Shown piece after piece: positions 23,210 through 30,856 of a stretch of 35,900 nt of DNA (its first letter is position 1; each line of letters begins with the position of its first letter). The notes under the pieces are model-generated. The model searched no databases. It was given only the letters and a program-made list of their open reading frames with translations, and was not told where the DNA came from. Source of the DNA: a virus; the IMG/VR virus record IMGVR_UViG_3300048838_000397, positions 1 to 35,900 of that record, one strand, 5' to 3'. Position numbers and translations under genes: made by a program.

Positions 23210-23452
23210 GTGGCGACAAAATCGAACACACATCAACGCATCAAAGATTCGCTCGCAGGCCCGAACGGTGAGCAAAAAGCGATCAAGCTCTCGGCCGCGG
23301 CCGAAGTCTCGATGTCGGTCGGACGCAAAGTCATCGCGGGCGAGCCCATCGGTATCACGACGGCAACGCGCATCGTCGCGTGGATGACCGCTCAGGGCCT
23401 CAGCCCCACCGACAGCGATCTCGCTCAGCTCATGCGGGGGAAATTCGGATGA
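23210..23452 (+). CDS. Cro-like regulator candidate
   Basis: This 80-residue protein starts at a GTG with a short, weak upstream ribosome-binding site. It has AIKLSAAAEVSMSVGRKVIAGEP in the middle, which fits a helix-turn-helix (helix, SMSVGRK turn, recognition helix) of Cro-like type, followed by a helix TATRIVAWMTAQ. Divergent position next to the minus-strand operon suits a small repressor. The match is loose, so other small DNA-binding proteins are possible. Confidence 0.5.
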   Translation: MATKSNTHQRIKDSLAGPNGEQKAIKLSAAAEVSMSVGRKVIAGEPIGITTATRIVAWMTAQGLSPTDSDLAQLMRGKFG

Positions 23453-23595
23453 TTCACTTGGCCATCATTGCTGGCGTCCTGGCGCTCGTCGCCATTGGAT
23501 TCATAATCGAGGCGCGACGACGATTCGCACGGTCTCTCGATGGGTTTCGCGGATGCCGAATCGATAGCGATGGAACACGGAGGTGCAGACTATGA
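23449..23595 (+). CDS. Small membrane protein
   Basis: This 48-residue protein starts at the ATG overlapping the upstream stop (ATGA), a better start than the in-frame ATG at 23380. Residues 2-20 form one hydrophobic segment (IHLAIIAGVLALVAIGFII), followed by a basic, cytoplasmic-like tail with two Cys (FRGCRIDSDGTRRCRL). No function is known. The coupling to neighbours supports expression. Confidence 0.6.
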   Translation: MIHLAIIAGVLALVAIGFIIEARRRFARSLDGFRGCRIDSDGTRRCRL

Positions 23596-23708
23596 GAGTA
23601 AAAATAAAAAACATCTCGCACCCGTCGATGATCGATAGGCTCAAGATCTGGATGGCATTCAAGGTCAATATTCTATACTGCAGATTGCTAAACTTCTTTG
23701 ATATATGA
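23592..23708 (+). CDS. Tiny basic protein (38 residues)
   Basis: This frame starts with ATG overlapping the upstream stop (ATGA) and ends overlapping the next ATG in the same way, so it is one link of a coupled chain. The product is basic and hydrophobic (MRVKIKNISHPSMIDRLKIW, then a Leu/Phe-rich end). It is too short to assign. The local base composition is AT-rich compared with its surroundings. Confidence 0.5.
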   Translation: MRVKIKNISHPSMIDRLKIWMAFKVNILYCRLLNFFDI

Positions 23709-23896
23709 CCATCACTCCGCGCCAGTTGTCAAAAAAGGAATATAAAATGAGATTCGCCAAGCATATGCATATGGTTACAGACCTTTGCATCGAAACATGC
23801 AATGATCTGGCTGATAAATCTCTGAGCGATGGCCTGGCAACCGATGATCCTGAGGAGGACGCGGAAGCCATGGATGTTCCAGGTGCGCATAAATAA
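23705..23896 (+). CDS. Small acidic hypothetical protein
   Basis: This 63-residue protein begins at the ATG at 23705 inside the upstream stop (ATGA). The N terminus is basic (QLSKKEYKMRFAKHMHM) and the C terminus acidic (DDPEEDAEAMD), with two Cys in the middle. It lies just before the helicase gene, whose ATG at 23898 follows one base after this stop. Function unknown. Confidence 0.55.
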   Translation: MTITPRQLSKKEYKMRFAKHMHMVTDLCIETCNDLADKSLSDGLATDDPEEDAEAMDVPGAHK

Positions 23897-23897
23897 C

Positions 23898-25304
23898 ATG
23901 ATCACCCTGCGCCAAGACCAAGTCGAGTTCGTTGCTGCGATTCGCAACGCGTACAAGCGCGGCGCGAAGTCGGTTCTTGGCTGCGCTCCTACCGGCATGG
24001 GCAAGACGGTGATTTCTGCGTACATCGTGCAGGCATACGCAGCGGCAGGGAAACGGCTTCTATTCACAGTGCATCGAACAGAGCTGATTCACCAGACTAG
24101 CGATACGTTCACTAAATTTGGAATCAGCCACGGATTCGTCAAGGCCGGCATGGTCTACGACAGGGACCAGCTCGTGCACATCGCATCGATCGACACGCTG
24201 CGCCGGCGCCTCGAAAAAATACCGGCGCCCGACCTACTCGTCGTCGACGAATGTCACATGGCGAAGGCCGCGAGTTGGCAGCGAGTGATTGAGTGCTGCC
24301 AGGCCAATGGGGCCCGTGTTCTGGGGAATTCCGGGAGCCCGCAGCGACTCGACGGCAAATCGCTTGGGGATCTGTTCGACGCACTCGTGGTGGGGCCTTC
24401 GACCGCGGATCTCATCGAGGCGGGGCACTTGTCGCGATTCCGGTATTTTGCTCCCGACACTCCAGACATGTCGAGCGTCCGCAAATCGCTCGGGGACTTT
24501 ACGCGGGGCGAGGCGTCCGCCATGGTGGACACCGGGGCGATCACCGGCAACATCGTGACGCATTGGAAAAAATACGCGGCGGGGATGAGGACCGTTTGTT
24601 TCACGATCTCCCACGCGCACTCGGATCATCTCGTGTCCGCGTTTCGGGCCGCTGGCATCACCGCGGATTCGATCTCGTCGGAGACGGCCTCGCACGAGCG
24701 CAGGCGGCTGATTCGAGCGTTCGCCGACGGCGAAATCTCGATCCTCTGCAATGTCGAGCTCATCACGACAGGATTCGATCTCGCGGCGCAGGTCGGGCGC
24801 GATGTCACTGTCGAGGCGATCATCATGGCCCGCCCCACGATGTCGCTCGCTTTGTATTTACAGATGGTAGGCCGGGCTCTGCGAAGGAAGCCTAATCCGG
24901 CCATCATCCTCGACCACGTCGGAAATTCGTCGCGGCACGGGTTCCCTGATGAGATTAGGGAATGGTCGCTCGACGGCGACAGTAAATCGAAGGCGAAGAA
25001 AAAAACGCAGCCGCCGGTAACGTGCCCGAAGTGCTACTGCCAGTGCGCTCGCCCACTGCCGGAGTGCTGTCCGCATTGCGACATGGAGTGGCCTGAGTCC
25101 GAGCTGCGCGCAATCGAGGTCAACGAGGACGCCGAGCTCGTTGAGGTCACCGAGGCCGAGCGGCGAGTCGTTGCGGCGCACAAGCGACGAGAAGAGGGAG
25201 CCTGCAAAACACTTGAGGAATTTCAGGCGCTGGGGCAGTCTCGTGGATACAAACCGGGCTGGGCCGCTCACCGCTGGGCGGCCAGACAAGGAAAAACGAA
25301 ATGA
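23898..25304 (+). CDS. Superfamily 2 DEAD/DEAH-type helicase
   Basis: This 468-residue protein starts at the ATG at 23898 (MITLRQDQVEFVAA); the ATG at 23829 would run through the upstream gene. Motif I is APTGMGKT at 30-37, motif II DECH at 117-120, and motif III-like GNSGSPQR near 145; the C-terminal helicase domain ends with QMVGRALRR near 335. A Cys-rich zinc ribbon-like region follows at about 375-395 (CPKCYCQC, CCPHC). It probably acts in phage replication or recombination and may load the primase-helicase or resolve branched DNA. It is coupled to the next gene by an ATGA overlap. Confidence 0.88.
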   Translation: MITLRQDQVEFVAAIRNAYKRGAKSVLGCAPTGMGKTVISAYIVQAYAAAGKRLLFTVHRTELIHQTSDTFTKFGISHGFVKAGMVYDRDQLVHIASIDTLRRRLEKIPAPDLLVVDECHMAKAASWQRVIECCQANGARVLGNSGSPQRLDGKSLGDLFDALVVGPSTADLIEAGHLSRFRYFAPDTPDMSSVRKSLGDFTRGEASAMVDTGAITGNIVTHWKKYAAGMRTVCFTISHAHSDHLVSAFRAAGITADSISSETASHERRRLIRAFADGEISILCNVELITTGFDLAAQVGRDVTVEAIIMARPTMSLALYLQMVGRALRRKPNPAIILDHVGNSSRHGFPDEIREWSLDGDSKSKAKKKTQPPVTCPKCYCQCARPLPECCPHCDMEWPESELRAIEVNEDAELVEVTEAERRVVAAHKRREEGACKTLEEFQALGQSRGYKPGWAAHRWAARQGKTK

Positions 25305-25678
25305 TGGAAATGACCTACAAATTTACCGATGGCGTGATCGTCGAAGGGTATATCAGCGCCATGATTGAATCGAACTCATGGATTTCGTACAGGCCCGAGA
25401 GGACAGCCAATGTCACGCATTGGCGCAATGGTAGGATGTCGATTGATGGGCTCATTTTCTCGCCGGAAATGCACGGCGTGCCAACGCAAACCGTGACTAA
25501 GAATGCTCAATGGATTGCAGATTTTGCTCTAAACCATGGCATAAAGGTTTTCATCGGGCCGCCTTCTGGAAAAATGCACATTGCACGCATTGAAAACGCT
25601 CCGTTTGTTGGGTGCGACCTTCGTATCCACCTTCAACATGTTATGCTGCCGACATCGTTCAAAGTGATAACGAAATGA
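25301..25678 (+). CDS. Hypothetical protein after the helicase
   Basis: This 125-residue protein is not recognised. It is mostly beta (MTYKFTDGVIVEGYISAMI, then a Trp/Arg-rich part), with the string ENAPFVGCDLRIHLQHVMLP near the end. Three Met codons lie close together at the start, and I use the first, which overlaps the helicase stop. Its stop overlaps the next ATG. No domain is clear. Confidence 0.55.
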   Translation: MMEMTYKFTDGVIVEGYISAMIESNSWISYRPERTANVTHWRNGRMSIDGLIFSPEMHGVPTQTVTKNAQWIADFALNHGIKVFIGPPSGKMHIARIENAPFVGCDLRIHLQHVMLPTSFKVITK

Positions 25679-25923
25679 TAAGCGAAGAAATAAAGAAAAT
25701 CATAGCTGAAGAGCATCGAATCGCCAAGGTGATTGAGAATGGGACAAATACATACGCGGAGCTGTCAAGTCTTAATCGATTGTTTGACATGTTCATCCTA
25801 CGATTGAAGTCAGACGACTACGAATGTAGCATTGAACTCAGGGCATTGATCCGCACAGCCATGCGATTCGGCTCGATGGGGCATAACATGCGTCGCATAG
25901 GCCTAAGAACGACGATGGAGTGA
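25675..25923 (+). CDS. Small hypothetical protein, paralogue A
   Basis: This 82-residue protein starts at the ATG at 25675 (MISEEIKKIIAEE), not the frame extension at 25612. The C-terminal half reads ELRALIRTAMRFGSMGHNMRRIGLRT. It shares start sequence and layout with the following gene, so the two are diverged tandem duplicates. It is a small helical protein of unknown function. The DNA around both starts is identical over 21 bases. Confidence 0.6.
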   Translation: MISEEIKKIIAEEHRIAKVIENGTNTYAELSSLNRLFDMFILRLKSDDYECSIELRALIRTAMRFGSMGHNMRRIGLRTTME

Positions 25924-25929
25924 GGCGAA

Positions 25930-26172
25930 ATGATAAGCGAAGAAATGAAACAAATCCTAGATAGAGAATCGAAGTTACGCGAAAAAGTAATCGCAGGGGA
26001 AATAGTCGCAAACATGGAGAGCGAGATGATTTCGATTCTTGAGCAATTCAGGAATCAGGCGAAATTAGAGAACGATGAGATCAAGACGCTCATCGATGTG
26101 GTGTTTCGATTCGGCCAAGCTCATGCCGCATTGCGCATGATGGCGACTAGTGTGCCGCAGGGGATAAATTGA
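25930..26172 (+). CDS. Small hypothetical protein, paralogue B
   Basis: This 80-residue protein begins MISEEMKQILDRE and has EIKTLIDVVFRFGQAHAALRMM near its end, the same plan as paralogue A. The conserved points are the opening MISEE, a middle E..I.L..., and RFG in the C-terminal helix. It lies one gene upstream of the VRR-NUC nuclease, with a gap of one base. Function unknown. Confidence 0.6.
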   Translation: MISEEMKQILDRESKLREKVIAGEIVANMESEMISILEQFRNQAKLENDEIKTLIDVVFRFGQAHAALRMMATSVPQGIN

Positions 26173-26173
26173 G

Positions 26174-26572
26174 ATGAAAATACCTGAACTCTTGGGACGA
26201 GAATCAAACCGCGACAAAACCGAAGCCGAGCTTCAGGACGACATCCGCAATGCGCTTGCGGCCGTTCCGGGGTGCATGATTTTCCGCGCCAATGTCATCG
26301 GCGAGGCGTATTGTGGCAAAGTCGTGAATCGAGGCCATGGCACCGTAATCATCAGCGAGGCAAGGCGCGTCACGTCTGGGCTGCCAGCAGGGTTCGCAGA
26401 TCTGTTCGGGCTGTATCGCGGGCGATTCGTGGCGATTGAAGTGAAGTCCAGGCGCGGCGTAGCATCGGCGTCTCAACAGGCATTCATCGCGTCGGTGCGG
26501 CGCAATGGGGGCCTTGCTGGCATCGCTCGGAGCGTCGCGGATGCGATGGCGATTTTGGGGGTGGAAGGATGA
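26174..26572 (+). CDS. VRR-NUC domain nuclease
   Basis: This 132-residue protein has the catalytic core of the VRR-NUC family (a PD-(D/E)XK fold): Glu19 in the first helix, GLPAGFADLFGL (Asp76), then FVAIEVKSRRG (Glu89, Lys91) and Gln101 in SASQQAF. Such small free-standing enzymes in phages probably cut Holliday junctions or flaps during replication, like Hjc-type resolvases. Its place between helicase and methyltransferase agrees. It overlaps the next gene by ATGA. Confidence 0.85.
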   Translation: MKIPELLGRESNRDKTEAELQDDIRNALAAVPGCMIFRANVIGEAYCGKVVNRGHGTVIISEARRVTSGLPAGFADLFGLYRGRFVAIEVKSRRGVASASQQAFIASVRRNGGLAGIARSVADAMAILGVEG

Positions 26573-27222
26573 ATCTCTTCCCCAACATCATCACCAACGA
26601 CGAGCGCCTTGAAGAGTTTGAGGTTAATTACACGCCGATTGGCGTTGTGCGGCAAGGGTTGCAGTTTTTCAAGGATCGCCACCACGGATTTGAAGTTCGC
26701 CGTTTTCTCGACCCGAGCGCGGGTCAAGGCGTCTACTGCAAGGTCGTGCGCGAGCTTTGGCCCAATGCCCATATTACCGCCGTGGAGCCGCGGGAGGAGG
26801 AGCGCGAGGGCTTGTTGGAGGTGGCCGACGCGGTGATTGTCGACATGTTCGACGTGCTGCATTTTGAAGATGGCTTCGACCTCATTGCCACGAACCCGCC
26901 ATTTAAGCGGGCGAAGGAGTGGGTATCAGACATATGCGAGGCTAATCTTGCTGCCTTCCTTTTGCTTCTGAATACGGTGCAGGCGTTTCAGAGATCTGTT
27001 GGCGGTGTCAATCTTATGAGGGAATTTACGCCGATAGAAGAGTTTAGGGTTGCCCAAGGCGTAAGATGCAAGCATGGAAGTAGTGGAGATAAAGTTTCAT
27101 ACAGTCATTGGCTTTGGGATGTTGCAACTGCTAGAATTGCACCGAAGTTAAGTTCGAAGGATGCGCCTTCGTGGCAATCGTATCAGCTTCCACTTTTGAG
27201 CGCAGGAGAGAGGAAGAATTGA
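26569..27222 (+). CDS. DNA adenine N6-methyltransferase-like protein
   Basis: This 217-residue protein has the S-adenosylmethionine site DPSAGQGVY at about 48-56 (motif I), an acidic AVEPREEE at about 71-78, and the catalytic NPPF at 109-112, the NPPx motif of N6-adenine and related amino-methyltransferases. It has no target-recognition domain of obvious size, so specificity is unknown. It may protect phage DNA against host restriction or mark it in replication. The base composition becomes more AT-rich after about 26930. Confidence 0.8.
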   Translation: MNLFPNIITNDERLEEFEVNYTPIGVVRQGLQFFKDRHHGFEVRRFLDPSAGQGVYCKVVRELWPNAHITAVEPREEEREGLLEVADAVIVDMFDVLHFEDGFDLIATNPPFKRAKEWVSDICEANLAAFLLLLNTVQAFQRSVGGVNLMREFTPIEEFRVAQGVRCKHGSSGDKVSYSHWLWDVATARIAPKLSSKDAPSWQSYQLPLLSAGERKN

Positions 27223-27260
27223 TGCCACATGCTGATTTTCTTGGAAAGGTGGAAGAATGA
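27222..27260 (+). CDS. Possible 12-codon coupled peptide
   Basis: An ATG overlapping the methyltransferase stop (TGATG) is preceded by GGAGAGAGGAAG and ends in a TGA overlapping the next ATG. The product would be MPHADFLGKVEE. It may serve only to couple translation of the flanking genes. Weakly supported. Confidence 0.3.
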   Translation: MPHADFLGKVEE

Positions 27261-27364
27261 ACGATAAAGACGAAATCAGGAAGCTAAAATCGGAGGTGAA
27301 GCGGCTAAGTCGCTCTCAGTGGGCGATGTTGCTGACAGGGATATTACTGGGGTTGGCGCTTTGA
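27257..27364 (+). CDS. Small membrane-associated peptide (35 residues)
   Basis: This 35-residue frame begins with ATG after GGTGGAAG and is part of a coupled chain. It has a charged helical N terminus (MNDKDEIRKLKSEVKRLSRS) and a short hydrophobic end (WAMLLTGILLGLAL). It is shaped like small phage membrane peptides and may be a small membrane anchor. Function unknown. Confidence 0.5.
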   Translation: MNDKDEIRKLKSEVKRLSRSQWAMLLTGILLGLAL

Positions 27365-27377
27365 GGAGGGACTGCAA

Positions 27378-27791
27378 ATGAACAACGAAGAAATCGTCGG
27401 AAAATTGTACATCGAAAACGCAGAGCTTCGCGCTACGATCGCGGAGCAAAACATCAGGATCGCTGCGGCAAACGAAGATCTCGACAAATGGGCGGCAGAG
27501 GTCGATATGCTGCGGCGGCAGCTCAAGCAGGCGGAGGATGATCTTGCGGAGCAATCCGTTTGGAAGGCGAACTATTTGGCTGCGAATAAGAATCTGGAGA
27601 CGCTTATTAAGCGATTTGACGCGTTGCAGGCGGAGTTCAAGTCTGAGGCCGACATGCTGCGAAGGCAGCTCGAGGAATCGAGGCTTGAGTGCGCTGAAAC
27701 GATTGAGTGCTATGAGAAGCGCCACTACACGAAGCTCATGAACGAGTTCATGATTTCACGCGCTAAGGCACTACGGGAGATGTGCAAATGA
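27378..27791 (+). CDS. Coiled-coil protein
   Basis: This 137-residue protein is a helical coiled coil with heptads of Leu, Ile and Ala through most of its length. Two similar stretches (VDMLRRQLKQAEDD and ADMLRRQLEESRLE) suggest an internal duplication. It has a GAGGAGGG ribosome-binding site 9 bases upstream. It could be a scaffolding or DNA-organising factor. Its end overlaps the next ATG. Confidence 0.65.
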   Translation: MNNEEIVGKLYIENAELRATIAEQNIRIAAANEDLDKWAAEVDMLRRQLKQAEDDLAEQSVWKANYLAANKNLETLIKRFDALQAEFKSEADMLRRQLEESRLECAETIECYEKRHYTKLMNEFMISRAKALREMCK

Positions 27792-28084
27792 AAATCACAA
27801 TGGCAAAAGCGGTAGGACAAATGTCGTCAACGGTCGTCTATGAGGGCGATCTCGAACAGATCGCCAAGGCGATAGAGATCGTCGAGGAGTCGAATCCGTT
27901 GACAAATGCACAGGTAAAAGACGCACTGGCCAAGGCCAAGCAATGCTCCGAGGCCGCTCAGGATTTCGAGAAAAAATTCAAAGCAGAGAAGGCCAGGAGC
28001 GAGCAGCTGCGCCAGCGGCTCGGGAGGATCGGGAGGACTCTCGACATCGTGGCCTCGACCAGGGGTTATCCGACTGGCGACTAA
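27788..28084 (+). CDS. Hypothetical helical protein
   Basis: This 98-residue protein starts at the ATG at 27788 (overlapping the upstream stop as ATGA), with GGGAG upstream; the GTG at 27782 is less likely. A short beta part (MKITMAKAVGQMSSTVVYEG) precedes a long helix rich in Lys, Glu and Ala (KAKQCSEAAQDFEKKFKAEK) and a C-terminal Arg-rich helix. No family is recognised. Confidence 0.6.
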   Translation: MKITMAKAVGQMSSTVVYEGDLEQIAKAIEIVEESNPLTNAQVKDALAKAKQCSEAAQDFEKKFKAEKARSEQLRQRLGRIGRTLDIVASTRGYPTGD

Positions 28085-28292
28085 ACGTCCACCATCCTGG
28101 ACGGTCTACACCTACACGGCTGCCGGCGAGCGTGTGCGCGATTCAGTGCACGCGCTTCGAACGGCGGCCGTCGTCGTTGCAGCTCTTCGTCCTGAGGAGC
28201 GGACTGAGGTCGTCGGCGACAGTGGCGATGTCTGGCCGGTGAAGTTCACGCGCAGGGTGTTGACTCGGGCAGCGGATGTCGAAATAATCTAA
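28074..28292 (+). CDS. Small hypothetical protein with a probable CTG start
   Basis: The frame ending at the TAA at 28290-28292 is clearly coding (WTVYTYTAAGERVRDSV, VVVAALRPEERTEVVGDSG, VWPVKFTRRVL), but the first ATG, GTG or TTG after the upstream stop is a GTG at 28134, which would lose the opening beta strand. A CTG at 28074 gives 72 residues beginning MATKRPPSWTVYTYT and has AGGGG 8 bases upstream. It overlaps the preceding gene by 11 bases. The protein is not recognised. Confidence 0.5.
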   Translation: MATKRPPSWTVYTYTAAGERVRDSVHALRTAAVVVAALRPEERTEVVGDSGDVWPVKFTRRVLTRAADVEII

Positions 28293-28295
28293 GAC

Positions 28296-28490
28296 ATGCA
28301 CGAGCGCAATGCGAGGGTTCGCGAGATAATCGAGGACCGGGAGTGGACATCGTCCAAGGTCGCCGGGATTCTGGGCGTCAAAATTTCGACCGTAAATTCG
28401 TGGCGGGCCAACACGCGAAACGTGAGCCAGACCCACCTGGACATGCTGGAGCGCGCAGCCACGCGTGAACGCGAGGCGCTCGGAATATGA
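28296..28490 (+). CDS. Small helix-turn-helix protein
   Basis: This 64-residue protein has an XRE/Cro-type helix-turn-helix: EWTSSKVAGILGVKISTVNSWRAN (helix, turn at GVKIS, recognition helix with STVNSW). It is helical and charged elsewhere. It overlaps the next gene by ATGA and lies directly before the primase-helicase. It may regulate that operon or take part in initiation. Confidence 0.7.
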   Translation: MHERNARVREIIEDREWTSSKVAGILGVKISTVNSWRANTRNVSQTHLDMLERAATREREALGI

Positions 28491-30778
28491 ATCTGCCAGC
28501 GACAGCGCCAACCCTCGGCAGTGACATCGATCGCGCCAAAAAAACTCCCGTCGTCGATGTGTGCAGGCATCTCCTGCCCGACGGGCGACTCGAACGCGAG
28601 GAGTGGGTCGCCACGAACCCGACGCGTAGCGATGAGACGCCAGGGTCGTTCAAAATAAATATCGTCACCGGGAGATTCAGCGATTTTGCGGACCCGGGGC
28701 GAGGTGGCAACGACGTCGTCGCTCTCTGGCGCTACGTCCGGCAAAGCGGATCGATGCTCCAGGCGGCCCGCGAGCTCCTCTCTGAGATGGATGGATTTGT
28801 GCCAACGCCACCGAATCCCGCCCACGACCGCCCGCGCGTCGCCATGGCGATCATGCCGGTGCCCGATGACGCGCGGCAACTCTCGTCGGCCGACGTCCAG
28901 AATATTTTTCAGGGGCCGCGCAACGAGCTCGATGTCTGGAGATACCTCGACCAAAATAACAGACTTCTCGGCTTCACCTGCATTTTGCCGGCTAGCGAGG
29001 GTCGACCGCGCAAACAGGTGCTTCAGCACTGCTATTGCGAGATGAGCGACGGCCTCAAGAAGTGGACCTGGGGCGGACCTCAGGGCGAGCAGGCCCGTCC
29101 GCTATTTCGGCTCGAACACCTTGGGAGCGCCAGCAAAGTCATCCTCGTCGAGGGCGAACGCAAGGCCCACCTCGGGCAGACGTTCTTTCCCACGTCGACG
29201 GCCGTGCTCGGATGGTGGGGCGGCTCGAACTCGGCGCAGTATGTCGACCTTAAGCCGTTGTCCGGTAAAACGGTCATCCTCTTCCCCGACCACGACGCCC
29301 AGAAAAACGCATCGGGGGAACTGCGACCATACGACACGCAGCCCGGCGTCAAAGCCATGCACACGATCGGCAGGCGGCTCCTGGAGCTCGGGTGCACCGT
29401 TTGGATGGTTGATTATTCAATGGGCGAAATGCCCTCAGGGTGGGACCTCGGCGACGCCTTCGATGAGGGGTGGACCCGCGAGCAGGTGCAAAATTATATC
29501 ATGTCCCACCGCCGCGATTTTTCGAAGCCGTCCGCGACCCCACCGTCGAACAAGGAAACGAGGGACGCACTTTGGAACACGAAAAAGCCATATCAAAACA
29601 TCAATCCTGAAGAGTTCCCATTCGTGCTGTCGACCGAGAAGACGGCACGCATTTTCGATATGTGGCAAAACATCGACAGGATGCTGCATATTTACGGAAT
29701 CTCTATTCGATATAATTTAATGACCAAAGAATCGGAGTGCAGCTTCGGCGATGCGACGGCGGCCGACCAGATCTATTCGATGTGCAACAACCTTCGAATC
29801 CCGGTCAAGGGCCTCGACAAACACCTGAACGTAATATGTCGCCAACACTCGTTTCACCCGGTCAAACACTGGATCGACAGCGCGAAATGGGATGGAGTCA
29901 ATCGCATCGAAGCCATCGTCGAGACCATCGAGTGCCAACCGATGATGAAAATCATGGCACGCCAGCTGCTGATCCGGTGGATGGTATCAGCCATCGCCCT
30001 CGTGTACCGCGAACGCATGGGGGCCCGCGGTACTGACCCGAGCGCCCATGGGGTGCTGACCTTTGCCGGCAAGGGTGGTGGTGGCAAAACCTCATGGATT
30101 CAAACGCTCGCCCCCGGCAATATGGTGACGACCGGCTCAACCGTCCAAGTCGGCAACAAGGACTCCGAAATTATTGTTCTCAAGTCCTGGATAACGGAGC
30201 TTGGCGAGCTCGGGGCGACGTTTCGAAAGTCAGACATGGACAACATTAAATCCTGGCTCACGCGCTCAAGCGACACGATTCGCGTGCCCTATGGCCGCGT
30301 ATTCGAGAAAATGGCACGTCAAACCGTTTTTGCCTCGTCGGTCAACGACCACGACTTTCTCGTCGACAAAACCGGAAACCGTCGTTGGTGGGTGATTCAG
30401 GCCGACCGCCTGCACTACGACCACGATGTGAATATGCAGCAACTTTGGGCGCAAATTCTCGTGATGTATCGAGCCGGCGAACAGTGGCACCTGAATCCAG
30501 ACGAATTTGAAGCGCTCGAAATGAGCAATGCGAATCACATGCAGCCAAGCCCCATCGAGCACATTCTGCTCAGCGGCCTCGACTGGAATCGCCACGTCGG
30601 ACTCGGCGAATGGAGCTGGCGCACCGCTGGAGACGTTCTGCGGCTGGTCACGAGGGGCAAGCCCAGCATCGGAGAGTGTAGAGACGCAGGCGCGTGGCTA
30701 CGAGATTACGGGTGCAAGAATAAGGTGTCCGGACGAAATACACTATTCTATGTGCCAATTGGAGCCGGAAGCACTTAG
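28487..30778 (+). CDS. Toprim/VapE-type primase-helicase
   Basis: This 763-residue protein combines a Toprim-like module and a VapE/DUF5906 superfamily-3-like helicase. Toprim-type motifs are VEGER (221-225) and FPDHDAQ (266-272). The helicase part has Walker A at about 526-537 (FAGKGGGGKTSW), an acidic Walker B-like WITELGEL at 568-575, and the strongly conserved late motif around 615-635 (FASSVNDHDFL, TGNRRWW). No N-terminal zinc-binding CHC2 domain is visible. It is the largest replication protein and ends in a terminator. The role as replicative primase-helicase is inferred from family. Confidence 0.85.
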   Translation: MNLPATAPTLGSDIDRAKKTPVVDVCRHLLPDGRLEREEWVATNPTRSDETPGSFKINIVTGRFSDFADPGRGGNDVVALWRYVRQSGSMLQAARELLSEMDGFVPTPPNPAHDRPRVAMAIMPVPDDARQLSSADVQNIFQGPRNELDVWRYLDQNNRLLGFTCILPASEGRPRKQVLQHCYCEMSDGLKKWTWGGPQGEQARPLFRLEHLGSASKVILVEGERKAHLGQTFFPTSTAVLGWWGGSNSAQYVDLKPLSGKTVILFPDHDAQKNASGELRPYDTQPGVKAMHTIGRRLLELGCTVWMVDYSMGEMPSGWDLGDAFDEGWTREQVQNYIMSHRRDFSKPSATPPSNKETRDALWNTKKPYQNINPEEFPFVLSTEKTARIFDMWQNIDRMLHIYGISIRYNLMTKESECSFGDATAADQIYSMCNNLRIPVKGLDKHLNVICRQHSFHPVKHWIDSAKWDGVNRIEAIVETIECQPMMKIMARQLLIRWMVSAIALVYRERMGARGTDPSAHGVLTFAGKGGGGKTSWIQTLAPGNMVTTGSTVQVGNKDSEIIVLKSWITELGELGATFRKSDMDNIKSWLTRSSDTIRVPYGRVFEKMARQTVFASSVNDHDFLVDKTGNRRWWVIQADRLHYDHDVNMQQLWAQILVMYRAGEQWHLNPDEFEALEMSNANHMQPSPIEHILLSGLDWNRHVGLGEWSWRTAGDVLRLVTRGKPSIGECRDAGAWLRDYGCKNKVSGRNTLFYVPIGAGST

Positions 30779-30796
30779 CGAAATCGCAAGCATAGG

Positions 30797-30832
30797 AGGC
30801 CGGCAGGTGTCAACCCCTGTCGGCCTTTTTTT
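30797..30832 (+). terminator. Rho-independent terminator after the replication operon
   Basis: The arms AGGCCGGCAGG (30797-30807) and CCTGTCGGCCT (30816-30826) pair over 11 positions with one G-U wobble and an 8-base loop, followed by seven T residues. It lies 19 bases after the primase-helicase stop and ends the plus-strand replication operon. Confidence 0.9.
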
Positions 30833-30856
30833 GCGCGCTAGGCAACCGATTTCATC

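Noticed and set aside
25120-26172. CRISPR-like repeats among the small genes
   Set aside because: The similarity between the two small genes is a single pair of starts, with no repeat-spacer periodicity; no CRISPR array was seen anywhere in the window.
28191-28200. CTGAGGA resembling a hammerhead core
   Set aside because: No GAAA element, no stem III and no paired stem I or II; it lies inside a coding frame.
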